A program made the translations under genes and the position numbers. A stretch of DNA of 33,800 nucleotides, from positions 1 to 33,800 of the forward strand of contig JAADDH010000074.1 of the NCBI GenBank assembly GCA_013154035.1. Direction: 5' to 3'. Below are positions 9,073-17,125 of this stretch, in pieces. This DNA is from Candidatus Iainarchaeum sp. (lineage in GTDB: Archaea > Iainarchaeota > Iainarchaeia > JAADDC01). The stretch's first letter is position 1; each line of letters opens with the position of its first letter. The notes under the pieces were generated by a model. It was not told where the DNA came from, did not search any database, and worked only from the letters and a program-made list of their open reading frames with translations.

Positions 9073-11176
9073 ATTCCTGGGGCTGAAGAAGCCCAAGCAG
9101 GGGAAGAAAAAGTCATCGTCTGAGCAGTTCATAGAGTTCTGCGAGCAGGCGGCGAAGAAGTATCCATACAATGGGAAGATCGCTCCGGAACTACGTCATG
9201 CCCTTGAGTATCTCGAATGGCCCATTGATCCCGCCGCAGTGTATTCTGGCGCGAAACTTGCAGGTCTCTACGCCGCGGTTGCAGGCGTTTTCGTTTCAAT
9301 GATGCTCCTTTACGTCATGTTCATCGAGCCGAACGGAATCGAAGACATTCTCACGTACCCCATGGACTATTTGACGAATCCGATGTTCCTGCTGTTTCTT
9401 TCATTTCCTCTGCTCTTTTGGGCGGGCGGATATTATTCTGTGCTCAGCATGCCGATCTCGGAGGCGAAGAAGCGGTTCCAGCAGGATATGTTCCCCGCGT
9501 TGAGGACATTGGGCTACTTTGTAATGTCTATGAAGCTGGTACCGAATCTAGAGCATGGCGTGAAGTTTGCTACGGAGCACGGTAAGGGGTTCTTTGCGGA
9601 TAAGCTTTCCCGTGTGCTTTGGAACACGCAGTTGGGCGTTCTTCACACGATAGAGGAGGGCATTGACAAGATCGCGTATCAGATTGGATATTACTCTGGC
9701 GAGTTTAAGCACGCTTTGATGCGTGTTCGCTCATCTCTTATGGAGGGAGACGACGCGAAGCGCTACGTCATTCTTGATTCGGCTCTCCGGGAGGCAAAGA
9801 CGGGGATAAAGGAGCGTATGCTCGAGCACGCCGAGTCGCTCTACATGCCCTCCATGCAGTTGTTCTACGTCGGCGTATTTTTGCCACTTCTTGTTTTCAT
9901 TATTCTCCCAATCGGCGCAGCATTCTCCAAGAACGCGATCGTTTCCAGCCCATATTTCATATTTGGTGCGTACGATGTTGCTCTACCTCTGCTGACGTTT
10001 TTCTTTGCGAGGTATATCATCTCCCAGCGCCCGAACGTGTACGAGATGCCATACATTCCTGATTCCTTTGTGAAGGACTATGACAAGATTCGCAGGCGCG
10101 CCATCATTACCGCAGTTATTGCGTTCGTAGCGGTGGTTGCTTTTGGCTATGTTGCCCACCTGTTCCTAGATACTACGCCTCAGCGCGTAGCACCAATGGT
10201 TGGCATGAGTGCCGAGCAGATCGAGCAGATTTTGGCACACCCCAACCAGAACCCATATAAGTATCAGTTTTTGACGCAGAGCTATGATTTCACGCCATAC
10301 GTTCTTATATACTCCGTTTATTTGGCAGTAGCGCTTGCAATATTCGTGTATCTTCGTATGCTCTATGCCCCCAAGGCCAAGCACCAGGCAGACATCATGA
10401 AAATGGAAGATGAGTTCAAAGACGCAGTTTACGTGCTTGCGTCGCGAATGGGAGAGGGCAAACCCCTGGAGAACGCCCTCCTTGCTGTCAATGAGAACCT
10501 TCCTGAGACGAAAATTGCAAAGGTTTTCGAGCGCATCGCATATAACATCCGTGTTCTTGGGCTGACGATTCGGGATGCTGTCTTCTCTCCTGCCTTTGGC
10601 GTGCTGAAGAATATCCCGTCCAAACGCCTGCAAGATGCCTTTGACGTGCTCGTATCGTCTGTGACTCTCGGCACGGAGCTTGCCGCGAAGGCCCTTGTTG
10701 TTCTTTCCGAGCAGCTACGAGATGAAGAGGATGTTGTGAAGGCAATCCGAACTAAACTCAGCGAGATTGCTGGTATGATGATTATGATGGGTATGTTTAT
10801 TGCTCCTGCAGTCCTTGGGATCACGATCGCGCTGGAAAAGGTTATTATGAGCTCTCTTTCAGGTCTTGATCTATCTAACCTCCAAAATAATGGTATTAAC
10901 CAGGCGATGTCTCAGTTCGGCCTAAACTCGGGGATAATGAATAAGATTGGCAATGCGAAGGTTCTTCAGATGCCAGTTTGGGTTTTCCTGGTTTCTGTGG
11001 GCATATACGTGCTCGAGGTCGCCGCGCTACTGACATACTTTTCCATATATCTGCTTAACGGTCGCGATAAGATCGGGATGTTCCTTAAGTTGGGCTACGC
11101 CGTGCTCATTGCGGCGGTGGTTTATATCGTTGTATCCTATGCCTCCCTGCAGATGGTCGGTTCAATGGGGGTGTAA
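9056..11176 (+). CDS. T2SS/T4P inner-membrane platform protein (GspF/TadC/FlaJ-like), 706 aa, probably two T2SF domains
   Basis: Overlaps the ATPase gene; polytopic, with two cytoplasmic helical segments (FQQDMFPALRTLGYFVMSMKLVPNLEHGVKFA... and MEDEFKDAVYVLASRMGEGKPLENALLAVNENLP...). Confidence 0.88.
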   Translation: MASILEFLGLKKPKQGKKKSSSEQFIEFCEQAAKKYPYNGKIAPELRHALEYLEWPIDPAAVYSGAKLAGLYAAVAGVFVSMMLLYVMFIEPNGIEDILTYPMDYLTNPMFLLFLSFPLLFWAGGYYSVLSMPISEAKKRFQQDMFPALRTLGYFVMSMKLVPNLEHGVKFATEHGKGFFADKLSRVLWNTQLGVLHTIEEGIDKIAYQIGYYSGEFKHALMRVRSSLMEGDDAKRYVILDSALREAKTGIKERMLEHAESLYMPSMQLFYVGVFLPLLVFIILPIGAAFSKNAIVSSPYFIFGAYDVALPLLTFFFARYIISQRPNVYEMPYIPDSFVKDYDKIRRRAIITAVIAFVAVVAFGYVAHLFLDTTPQRVAPMVGMSAEQIEQILAHPNQNPYKYQFLTQSYDFTPYVLIYSVYLAVALAIFVYLRMLYAPKAKHQADIMKMEDEFKDAVYVLASRMGEGKPLENALLAVNENLPETKIAKVFERIAYNIRVLGLTIRDAVFSPAFGVLKNIPSKRLQDAFDVLVSSVTLGTELAAKALVVLSEQLRDEEDVVKAIRTKLSEIAGMMIMMGMFIAPAVLGITIALEKVIMSSLSGLDLSNLQNNGINQAMSQFGLNSGIMNKIGNAKVLQMPVWVFLVSVGIYVLEVAALLTYFSIYLLNGRDKIGMFLKLGYAVLIAAVVYIVVSYASLQMVGSMGV

Positions 11177-11178
11177 TT

Positions 11179-11631
11179 GTGAAGGGCCAAGAGTATACGG
11201 TGATGAACTACCTTGTGTGGGCAGTGTTCGCAGTGGTATTTGCGATTGTCGTCAGGATGGTCGCGTCGAAGCTTGCAACGCCAATGGAGCCAATTTTTTG
11301 GAAGGAGACGCAGACGGTGTTCCTCAGCGCCTATAAGGCATCGCAGACTACCCTTGGGGCTGCGTGCAGATGCGCGTCGTCTAACGGCCCGATTGCATAT
11401 TCTCCCGGTTTCTATATGGATTCTAAGTATGCTGCTGATATGCTGTCCAGTGGGAGTCATGGTTCTGTGCCCGTTTTCTTCAAGTGCGGCCATGGCTTTC
11501 GCTGCGGAGACAGCGGAGATTATGTGAGGGCAAAAGCCAACGTGCGTGCTACACTTACCGTGTGCTGCAATGGGATCCGTTGCGTTGCATACTTCAACAT
11601 TCCTCCGGGTGCCACCCCATGCACGCCGTGA
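11179..11631 (+). CDS. Pilin-like protein, cysteine-rich (8 Cys after the N-terminal helix)
   Basis: GTG start; MKGQEYTVMNYLVWAVFAVVFAIVVRMV: short basic leader with KG/Q then a hydrophobic helix, as in class III archaeal prepilins; directly after the GspF gene. Confidence 0.75.
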   Translation: MKGQEYTVMNYLVWAVFAVVFAIVVRMVASKLATPMEPIFWKETQTVFLSAYKASQTTLGAACRCASSNGPIAYSPGFYMDSKYAADMLSSGSHGSVPVFFKCGHGFRCGDSGDYVRAKANVRATLTVCCNGIRCVAYFNIPPGATPCTP

Positions 11632-11667
11632 TACGTTTTTATTTGAGGACACCCTTTCATACACGAG

Positions 11668-12129
11668 GTGATTCGCGTGAGGCGTGGACAAGCATTCGAA
11701 GTATTTAGGCTTTTGATTGCAGCGGTTGTTGCAGGTGCAATTCTCATGGTTTTGCTCAACATCCTTGGGGGGCTTACGATCACCACCCAGGATCCAGACG
11801 ACTTCATCAAGCAGTCTATCAAGAGTATGGCTACCGACGGTGGTGTGAAGACCTCCAGCACGATAGTGTTCAAGCCGGGCATGGCAGTGAACCTCAAGGC
11901 GGCCGCGGCAGCGGCGACCCTCAACCCTGATTGCGTTAAGAAGGCATCTGATGATAGCATGTGCAAAAGCGGCGGGGCTGCTGATGGCTGGAGTTGCAAT
12001 GATGGTATCTGCACATACTCCGGGGGCAAAGTGCGCGGATATATAGCAGTGGTTTGCAATCCTTCAAGCGGGAGCGACACTTCTTGTCCTGTGACGTGCG
12101 ACGTGTACTTCTGCCAGGGTGCACCGTGA
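11668..12129 (+). CDS. Pilin-like protein, cysteine-rich (8 Cys in the C-terminal half)
   Basis: MIRVRRGQAFEVFRLLIAAVVAGAILMVLLNILGG; RRG/Q prepilin-like cleavage context (alternative GTG start at 11677). Confidence 0.78.
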   Translation: MIRVRRGQAFEVFRLLIAAVVAGAILMVLLNILGGLTITTQDPDDFIKQSIKSMATDGGVKTSSTIVFKPGMAVNLKAAAAAATLNPDCVKKASDDSMCKSGGAADGWSCNDGICTYSGGKVRGYIAVVCNPSSGSDTSCPVTCDVYFCQGAP

Positions 12130-12167
12130 TCTCACATCTTTTTATTTTCCCACATCTTTTTCTACAC

Positions 12168-12302
12168 ATGGATGATCGCGGCTCGTCGGACTGGACGGTC
12201 ATATATCTCCTTGTGCTCGCGGTGATTGCTGCGATCCTGATGTTCGGCGTGATTAAACCCATGTATGCGCGGGCTGGAGCGCAGGTGGGGCGTGCACCAT
12301 GA
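12168..12302 (+). CDS. Very short pilin-like protein (44 aa)
   Basis: MDDRGSSDWTVIYLLVLAVIAAILMFGVIKPMYARAGAQVGRAP; the ORF track gives a longer in-frame start (12054), but ATG 12168 is 26 nt after ttttattttcc and fits the operon. Stop overlaps the next ATG (ATGA). Confidence 0.65.
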   Translation: MDDRGSSDWTVIYLLVLAVIAAILMFGVIKPMYARAGAQVGRAP

Positions 12303-12877
12303 GGCGCGGCATAGAGGGTGTGTTCCAGCTGCTCATTGGTGTATTTACTGCAGCCATGATTGTGGCGGTGGCGTACCGTGTTCTCGGCCAGGTGCAGATG
12401 AACCGTTGCCATGAAAACTGGCAGGATTCGGCGGTTCAACTCGCCAACGCAATTGGGGATGCTGCCCGCGCATCCGATGCGACGAATTTCGTGCAGATTG
12501 CGGGTCGTTGTGGCTCAGCAAGGTATGTGACTTACCGTATTGTTACGTACTCTGGGGCAAAGATTTGCAACGCTGTATGTCACAAGCCAGTCCCCACCTG
12601 CTATTCAGTACAGTATACGGCATACTCTGGGCAGGGCGGAAAATTTGCCATGTTGGATCGGGGGCACTACTGTTTGGATATATCTCCATATACTTACTAT
12701 CGGCTCCAGCAGTCCACCCGTGAGCCGTGCACATCTTCAGGCGTCCGTTACCATAACGTTACGCAGGACCTGTTGGATGGAGAATTTAACGTCCAGTTAT
12801 CTACACTCAGTGCGTATGTCCGCGCTACTGGATACGGCACAGGGAAGTTGATTTTTGTCTGCGCGCAGGGTGATTGA
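12299..12877 (+). CDS. Pilin-like protein, cysteine-rich (8 Cys)
   Basis: MRRGIEGVFQLLIGVFTAAMIVAVAYRVLGQVQ; RRG/I prepilin-like N-terminus. Confidence 0.75.
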   Translation: MRRGIEGVFQLLIGVFTAAMIVAVAYRVLGQVQMNRCHENWQDSAVQLANAIGDAARASDATNFVQIAGRCGSARYVTYRIVTYSGAKICNAVCHKPVPTCYSVQYTAYSGQGGKFAMLDRGHYCLDISPYTYYRLQQSTREPCTSSGVRYHNVTQDLLDGEFNVQLSTLSAYVRATGYGTGKLIFVCAQGD

Positions 12878-12879
12878 GA

Positions 12880-13413
12880 GTGATGGAGTATATCCTTTCC
12901 AAGACCGTTATGCTCATATTCCTTCTTCTCACTGTTGCGGCGTTCGTAATGGTCAAGGACGGCCTTGCGAATTATTTCGTCCAGCAGTCCGCGGTGCAGT
13001 TTGCCAAGACGTCAGTGGGGCGCATATCCTCGATTGTTGCCGATTCGACGACCATGTCCTACAAGGAAGTAGTGCCTATCGCCCCAGGCATCTCTGGAGG
13101 GGGCGAGTCCATGGCGTATGATGTGAATATTCTGTGCAGAAGGGTGGATCAGCACACTGTTCTCATAGGTTTTGGCGTATACTCGCTTGTTGGTAAGTTG
13201 GTGGCCTTCGCCCCCGCCCAATTGCACGTGAATATGGGGACACTCGAATTGAAGATTGCCTATCACGACAATGGGTTTGTTGCAATGAGTACCAAGGATC
13301 ACTATATTATTATTTCCAAATCATCGGATAGTACGGGCAACGTTGTTGTTGAAATTTGTCCATCAGTTGATGGTATTGGCTGTGATGTGACGCCCAAGGA
13401 TGTATGTGATTAG
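12880..13413 (+). CDS. Pilin-like protein with N-terminal hydrophobic helix
   Basis: MMEYILSKTVMLIFLLLTVAAFVMVKDGLANYFVQQSAVQFAKTSVG...; start ambiguous among 12874 TTG, 12880 GTG and 12883 ATG; sits in the pilin array. Confidence 0.7.
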   Translation: MMEYILSKTVMLIFLLLTVAAFVMVKDGLANYFVQQSAVQFAKTSVGRISSIVADSTTMSYKEVVPIAPGISGGGESMAYDVNILCRRVDQHTVLIGFGVYSLVGKLVAFAPAQLHVNMGTLELKIAYHDNGFVAMSTKDHYIIISKSSDSTGNVVVEICPSVDGIGCDVTPKDVCD

Positions 13414-13421
13414 GTGGTGTT

Positions 13422-13868
13422 GTGAGGGGCTTCGTCGCGTTAGAGGATGTGTCCATTGTGGTTCCAATAGCAGTGGCAATCATACTCTTCTTTGCAGCGC
13501 TCGCGTGGGCCATAAGCACAGTTCAGAAGACTAATGGCAGTACGGATCTCACCCTCAAACTCATTGATATTGCGGACGTTTTTACGAGCCCTGGCGTGCT
13601 AACTAAAAGTGCCTTTAGCCAGCTCTGCGGGTCTGCAATGACTATAGCAAGTGGATACGGCTTCTGCGCATATATCACAAGCCCAACGTCCCCAACGCCC
13701 TTGCGTAGTGCGAGTGGTGCTGCTTTACATTGTGGCGCTTGCGATTCGATTCCAAAGCACGTTACAGTATTGTCCAGAGCTTTTCCCATCCCTCTGCAAA
13801 CACAATACAATGGACTCCCTTACAATGATGTGAACCTATTGGTGGTGGCAGTATGGCAAGGGGGATAG
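13422..13868 (+). CDS. Pilin-like protein
   Basis: MRGFVALEDVSIVVPIAVAIILFFAALAWAIS: RG/F with Glu at +5, close to a classical prepilin cleavage/Glu5 arrangement. Confidence 0.78.
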   Translation: MRGFVALEDVSIVVPIAVAIILFFAALAWAISTVQKTNGSTDLTLKLIDIADVFTSPGVLTKSAFSQLCGSAMTIASGYGFCAYITSPTSPTPLRSASGAALHCGACDSIPKHVTVLSRAFPIPLQTQYNGLPYNDVNLLVVAVWQGG

Positions 13869-14452
13869 CATCGCTCATTGATGCCGTGTTTCTCATGCTG
13901 ATCTCTGCGACTGCGGCGGCGATTCTGGTGTATTCCGCTGCGCATTACGGTTCCGGCCTTCAACGCCAGACGTCCCGGCTTGTTATGGAGTATTACACGA
14001 GGCAGGCTGTCCGCACCCTTGCGGCTGCCAGCGTTGTTCGACCTGGCTGTGATCAGCCGGATTACCTACTGGCGTACATGAAAGAATCCCTTGCCAAAAA
14101 CCATAGTTTGGATAGTGCAACGTTGCGTGATGTCAATTCGGTAATCTCCAAGATCATGGCGCCGCTTACGGGATATTACGACTATGCGATTTACCTTTCG
14201 GACGATAAGAGTATACACCAGATCTTTGGCATCTGTCACAACTGTAGTGGGAAGAGTTGCTCTGCACACTTTTTCAATTCGGCTGATGAGACAAATGTCT
14301 CCTCAATCGTCAATACAATCAACTCATCTTTCTACGTTTATTCCTCTTATGCTCCCGTAAGGATCCGCTACAGTGAAGGTAGCTACGGTTTGCTTGTTAT
14401 CCACTTTTACATCTGGCCTGCTGGCGCCATCTCGGGATGTGACAAGTGGTGA
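13853..14452 (+). CDS. Pilin-like protein
   Basis: MARGIASLIDAVFLMLISATAAAILVYSAAHYG; RG/I leader plus hydrophobic helix; overlaps the previous gene. Confidence 0.75.
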   Translation: MARGIASLIDAVFLMLISATAAAILVYSAAHYGSGLQRQTSRLVMEYYTRQAVRTLAAASVVRPGCDQPDYLLAYMKESLAKNHSLDSATLRDVNSVISKIMAPLTGYYDYAIYLSDDKSIHQIFGICHNCSGKSCSAHFFNSADETNVSSIVNTINSSFYVYSSYAPVRIRYSEGSYGLLVIHFYIWPAGAISGCDKW

Positions 14453-14454
14453 TC

Positions 14455-16638
14455 TTACTTCAACAGCGCCCCTAAATCCCCAAGATCTTCGTCGTCAACG
14501 TCGCTGCTTCCCAGATCCAGGTCCCCGAGGTCATCATCGCCGCCACCGAGTAGATCTGCGATATCATCGCCACTGTCACTCTGACCCGCTTCGTCTCCGC
14601 CGAGCAGGCTGAGTATGTCCTCGTCGCCGGATTTCTTCTTCTTTTTCTTCTCCTTTTTGCCTTTTTCCTCTGCCTTTTCTTCCAGCTCCTTGCTGTGCCT
14701 ATGCCCCCTGCGGTGGTGTTTTTGCTCTTGGTCCTTTTTATCATTTTCCTCCATCCCGGTTCCGCTCCCTTCGTTCTCCCCCATTGCTGTTTTTACCTGC
14801 TCAAAAACCTCTTCCGCTATCTTTGCGATGTCCTCGCGGCGCATAACGCCCTTCGTTTCCACAGTCTTTGGTTCCTGCTCTGGCGGCTCCTCTGCTTCTG
14901 CCGGTTCTGCGGGTGCTGTGCCTCCCTGTATCTCCGCCAGAATCTGCGCTGCCATCTGATGCGGGTCTATGTCCGTTCTTCCCGTTTCCATTATTCTCTG
15001 TCTGATTATCGGCTCGGCAGTCTTTGCGATTTTCTCCGCTGCCTCCTTGGCCGCGCGAACCTCTCTCCATGTGTGAATCTTCTTGTTGCTACGTGCCAGA
15101 ATCTCCTTCTTTGCACTTTCCTTTAGTTCGTCGAGGATTTTTCTTACTGTGCGCTCTACGTCGCGCTGGCGTATTTTCCTGCCGGCTGGCTTTTCTACAG
15201 TCACGTTCTGCACGGTTGCTGCCTTTGAGTGCTTTTCGGGTGATATTATCTGTTCTTTCGGTTCGCTCTCGCTCGTGGTTGCTTTCTGCTCAGTATTTGT
15301 TTTAGTTTCCATATTCTTCTTTGCAATGACTTGCTTTACTTCCGTCTCCAATATTGCCGCTGGCATAGCAACCTTCGCGGAGCGCCACGATGCCGTACCT
15401 GCTTTGAGTATGTATTTCTGCTCCATCTTCTTGAGGACGTCTCGGAACTCTTGTACTTCGGGATCGACCTGTGGTGTGGGGGGCCCTTGTTTTGATGGGG
15501 CGGCTGCCTTCGCCTCCCTTTTCTGCACGTGCCCCGCCGTGCTCTTCGGTTTGGTTTTTTCTACTGTGTCCTTTTCTGGATGCTTGCCTTCTGGTATCTT
15601 TATTTCCTCTATCTTGACGTGCTTCTGAAGTGGGATTTTGATGTGCCGCTTGGGTTCGAGTTCTTTCCTCTGGGCCTGCGGGCCTAATTCTTCTACAACG
15701 ATTTTTGGCTTTTCGGGCCGTTTCTTTCCGCCCTTTTCGCCTTCACTCTTTTTGGATTTTGGCACCTTACCTACAAGACTTGCGATGATTGAGAATACGC
15801 TTCTACTGTTCTTTTTTGGCGTTCCCGCAGGTTTCTTGGTCGGGGTAACTCTGTGCCCGCGGTGTTTTTCGTGTGCAGGCTTGTGCTCTGTTTCCGCCTG
15901 TTCTGGCTTTTGAACCTGCGGCTTTGGCGCTTCTGGTTCTGGCATAGGTGCGATTTGTGTCTGCTTGTGCTCTGCTTTGTCTTGAGGGGTTTCAGTCTTT
16001 TTGTGGAATCGCGCGAGGATGCCTGTGAAGGGGTTCGTATGTGTTTTTTTGGGCGTTTGCGGAATATCTTTGCTTGCCACGTGTGTGGTTTGCTCCATTT
16101 TCTCTTTTTTGGGCGTGTTTGGTTTTGGGATTGTCGCTACGTTCTGCTCGCGCTTCGGTGCTACAGGGGTCTCCATCTCCTTTGCAAGGTCGTCCAGGCT
16201 AATATCGGGCTTTCTTTGTGGAATCTTTTGAGTATTTGTTGTTTTTTCCATCAGCGTTTGTTTGCTGTCCTTGCGTGTGGGCCCGTTGACGAGCACATAC
16301 GGGAGTGCGACGGATCCGATTAGAAACCCGCCAGCGCTTCCATACGGCCCCAGTATATATCCTGCCGATGTTAGAGCTGCGGACAGCCCTCCGAACACGA
16401 GCCTAATGCCTGCCCTGCTTTCTTCTGGAAGTTCGGAATGATGCTGCTTCAATTTCGCGCGGACGACGGCTTCTGATACGTATTGGCCCGCCATGTATCC
16501 TACTGCCGCAAGGCCCGCATACTCTGCAACGTTGACTATGATGGGAGGAATGTGAATGTCGTATGTGGATGAGACGATGCTCCACCATGCGCGGAGCATT
16601 TGCCCGATATCCGCCATCACTCCTTTAATATCCTCCAT
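14455..16638 (-). CDS. Membrane-anchored, K/E/P-rich, probably disordered protein with acidic DxxxLLGG-type C-terminal tail
   Basis: N-terminal hydrophobic segments (NVAEYAGLAAVGYMAGQYVSEAV; LVFGGLSAALTSAGYILGPYGSAGGFLIGSVALPYVLV), then about 570 aa low-complexity charged sequence ending ...GDEDILSLLGGDEAGQSDSGDDIADLLGGGDDDLGDLDLGSSDVDDEDLGDLGALLK. Start uncertain: 16659, 16638 or 16617. Confidence 0.82.
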   Translation of the reverse strand: MEDIKGVMADIGQMLRAWWSIVSSTYDIHIPPIIVNVAEYAGLAAVGYMAGQYVSEAVVRAKLKQHHSELPEESRAGIRLVFGGLSAALTSAGYILGPYGSAGGFLIGSVALPYVLVNGPTRKDSKQTLMEKTTNTQKIPQRKPDISLDDLAKEMETPVAPKREQNVATIPKPNTPKKEKMEQTTHVASKDIPQTPKKTHTNPFTGILARFHKKTETPQDKAEHKQTQIAPMPEPEAPKPQVQKPEQAETEHKPAHEKHRGHRVTPTKKPAGTPKKNSRSVFSIIASLVGKVPKSKKSEGEKGGKKRPEKPKIVVEELGPQAQRKELEPKRHIKIPLQKHVKIEEIKIPEGKHPEKDTVEKTKPKSTAGHVQKREAKAAAPSKQGPPTPQVDPEVQEFRDVLKKMEQKYILKAGTASWRSAKVAMPAAILETEVKQVIAKKNMETKTNTEQKATTSESEPKEQIISPEKHSKAATVQNVTVEKPAGRKIRQRDVERTVRKILDELKESAKKEILARSNKKIHTWREVRAAKEAAEKIAKTAEPIIRQRIMETGRTDIDPHQMAAQILAEIQGGTAPAEPAEAEEPPEQEPKTVETKGVMRREDIAKIAEEVFEQVKTAMGENEGSGTGMEENDKKDQEQKHHRRGHRHSKELEEKAEEKGKKEKKKKKKSGDEDILSLLGGDEAGQSDSGDDIADLLGGGDDDLGDLDLGSSDVDDEDLGDLGALLK

Positions 16639-16651
16639 GTATTTTAATGAG

Positions 16652-17125
16652 ATGGGCATAGTCGCGGCGATACTGCTGTTTCTCCGCAGCGTTTTTGGAG
16701 TGTTTGTAGTCGCCGTTGTTCCATGGATTTTCGTAGAGTTGCTGTCGCCGTTTTTCTCGGGTAAAACTCTTGGTCGTGGCCTTGCTTGTTCCGCGGTGCT
16801 TGCGTTTCTCGCAGTTTTGCTCTACAAGGTCTATCTGATCTATACTGCGTATCCCTGCCCATCCTACACTCTTCCGAACGTGCAGGTTGAAAACTGTGGT
16901 TTTTCGGCTGTGCTCGCCGCATTGCCCGGTATTATATCGCACGTCATCCTTGCATGGTTTTTGCTGCTGCTCTTCATCTCGGTTGGCGCTGTAGCCTACG
17001 TTTATATTCCAGAGGATCTTAATATTCATCTGAGGCGGTATCTTGCCACGTTCATTGCCGTTGCCGTTGCCGTTGCCTGGGTGGTGATATTTCCATGGAG
17101 CGCTCCCCTCTTGCTTGGCTTGTGA
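16652..17125 (+). CDS. Polytopic membrane protein of unknown function
   Basis: MGIVAAILLFLRSVFGVFVVAVVPWIFVELLSPFF...; about 4 TM helices; ATG 16652 lies 26 nt after TATA-like ctttaatatc; overlaps the start of the next gene. Confidence 0.78.
   Translation: MGIVAAILLFLRSVFGVFVVAVVPWIFVELLSPFFSGKTLGRGLACSAVLAFLAVLLYKVYLIYTAYPCPSYTLPNVQVENCGFSAVLAALPGIISHVILAWFLLLLFISVGAVAYVYIPEDLNIHLRRYLATFIAVAVAVAWVVIFPWSAPLLLGL

Noticed and set aside
14615-16323. Cys/Ser/Phe-rich plus-strand ORFs such as 14615..14959, 15083..15628 and 15853..16323
   Set aside because: Antisense translations of the K/E-rich minus-strand gene 14455..16638; the poly-F/S pattern is the complement of poly-K/E codons.
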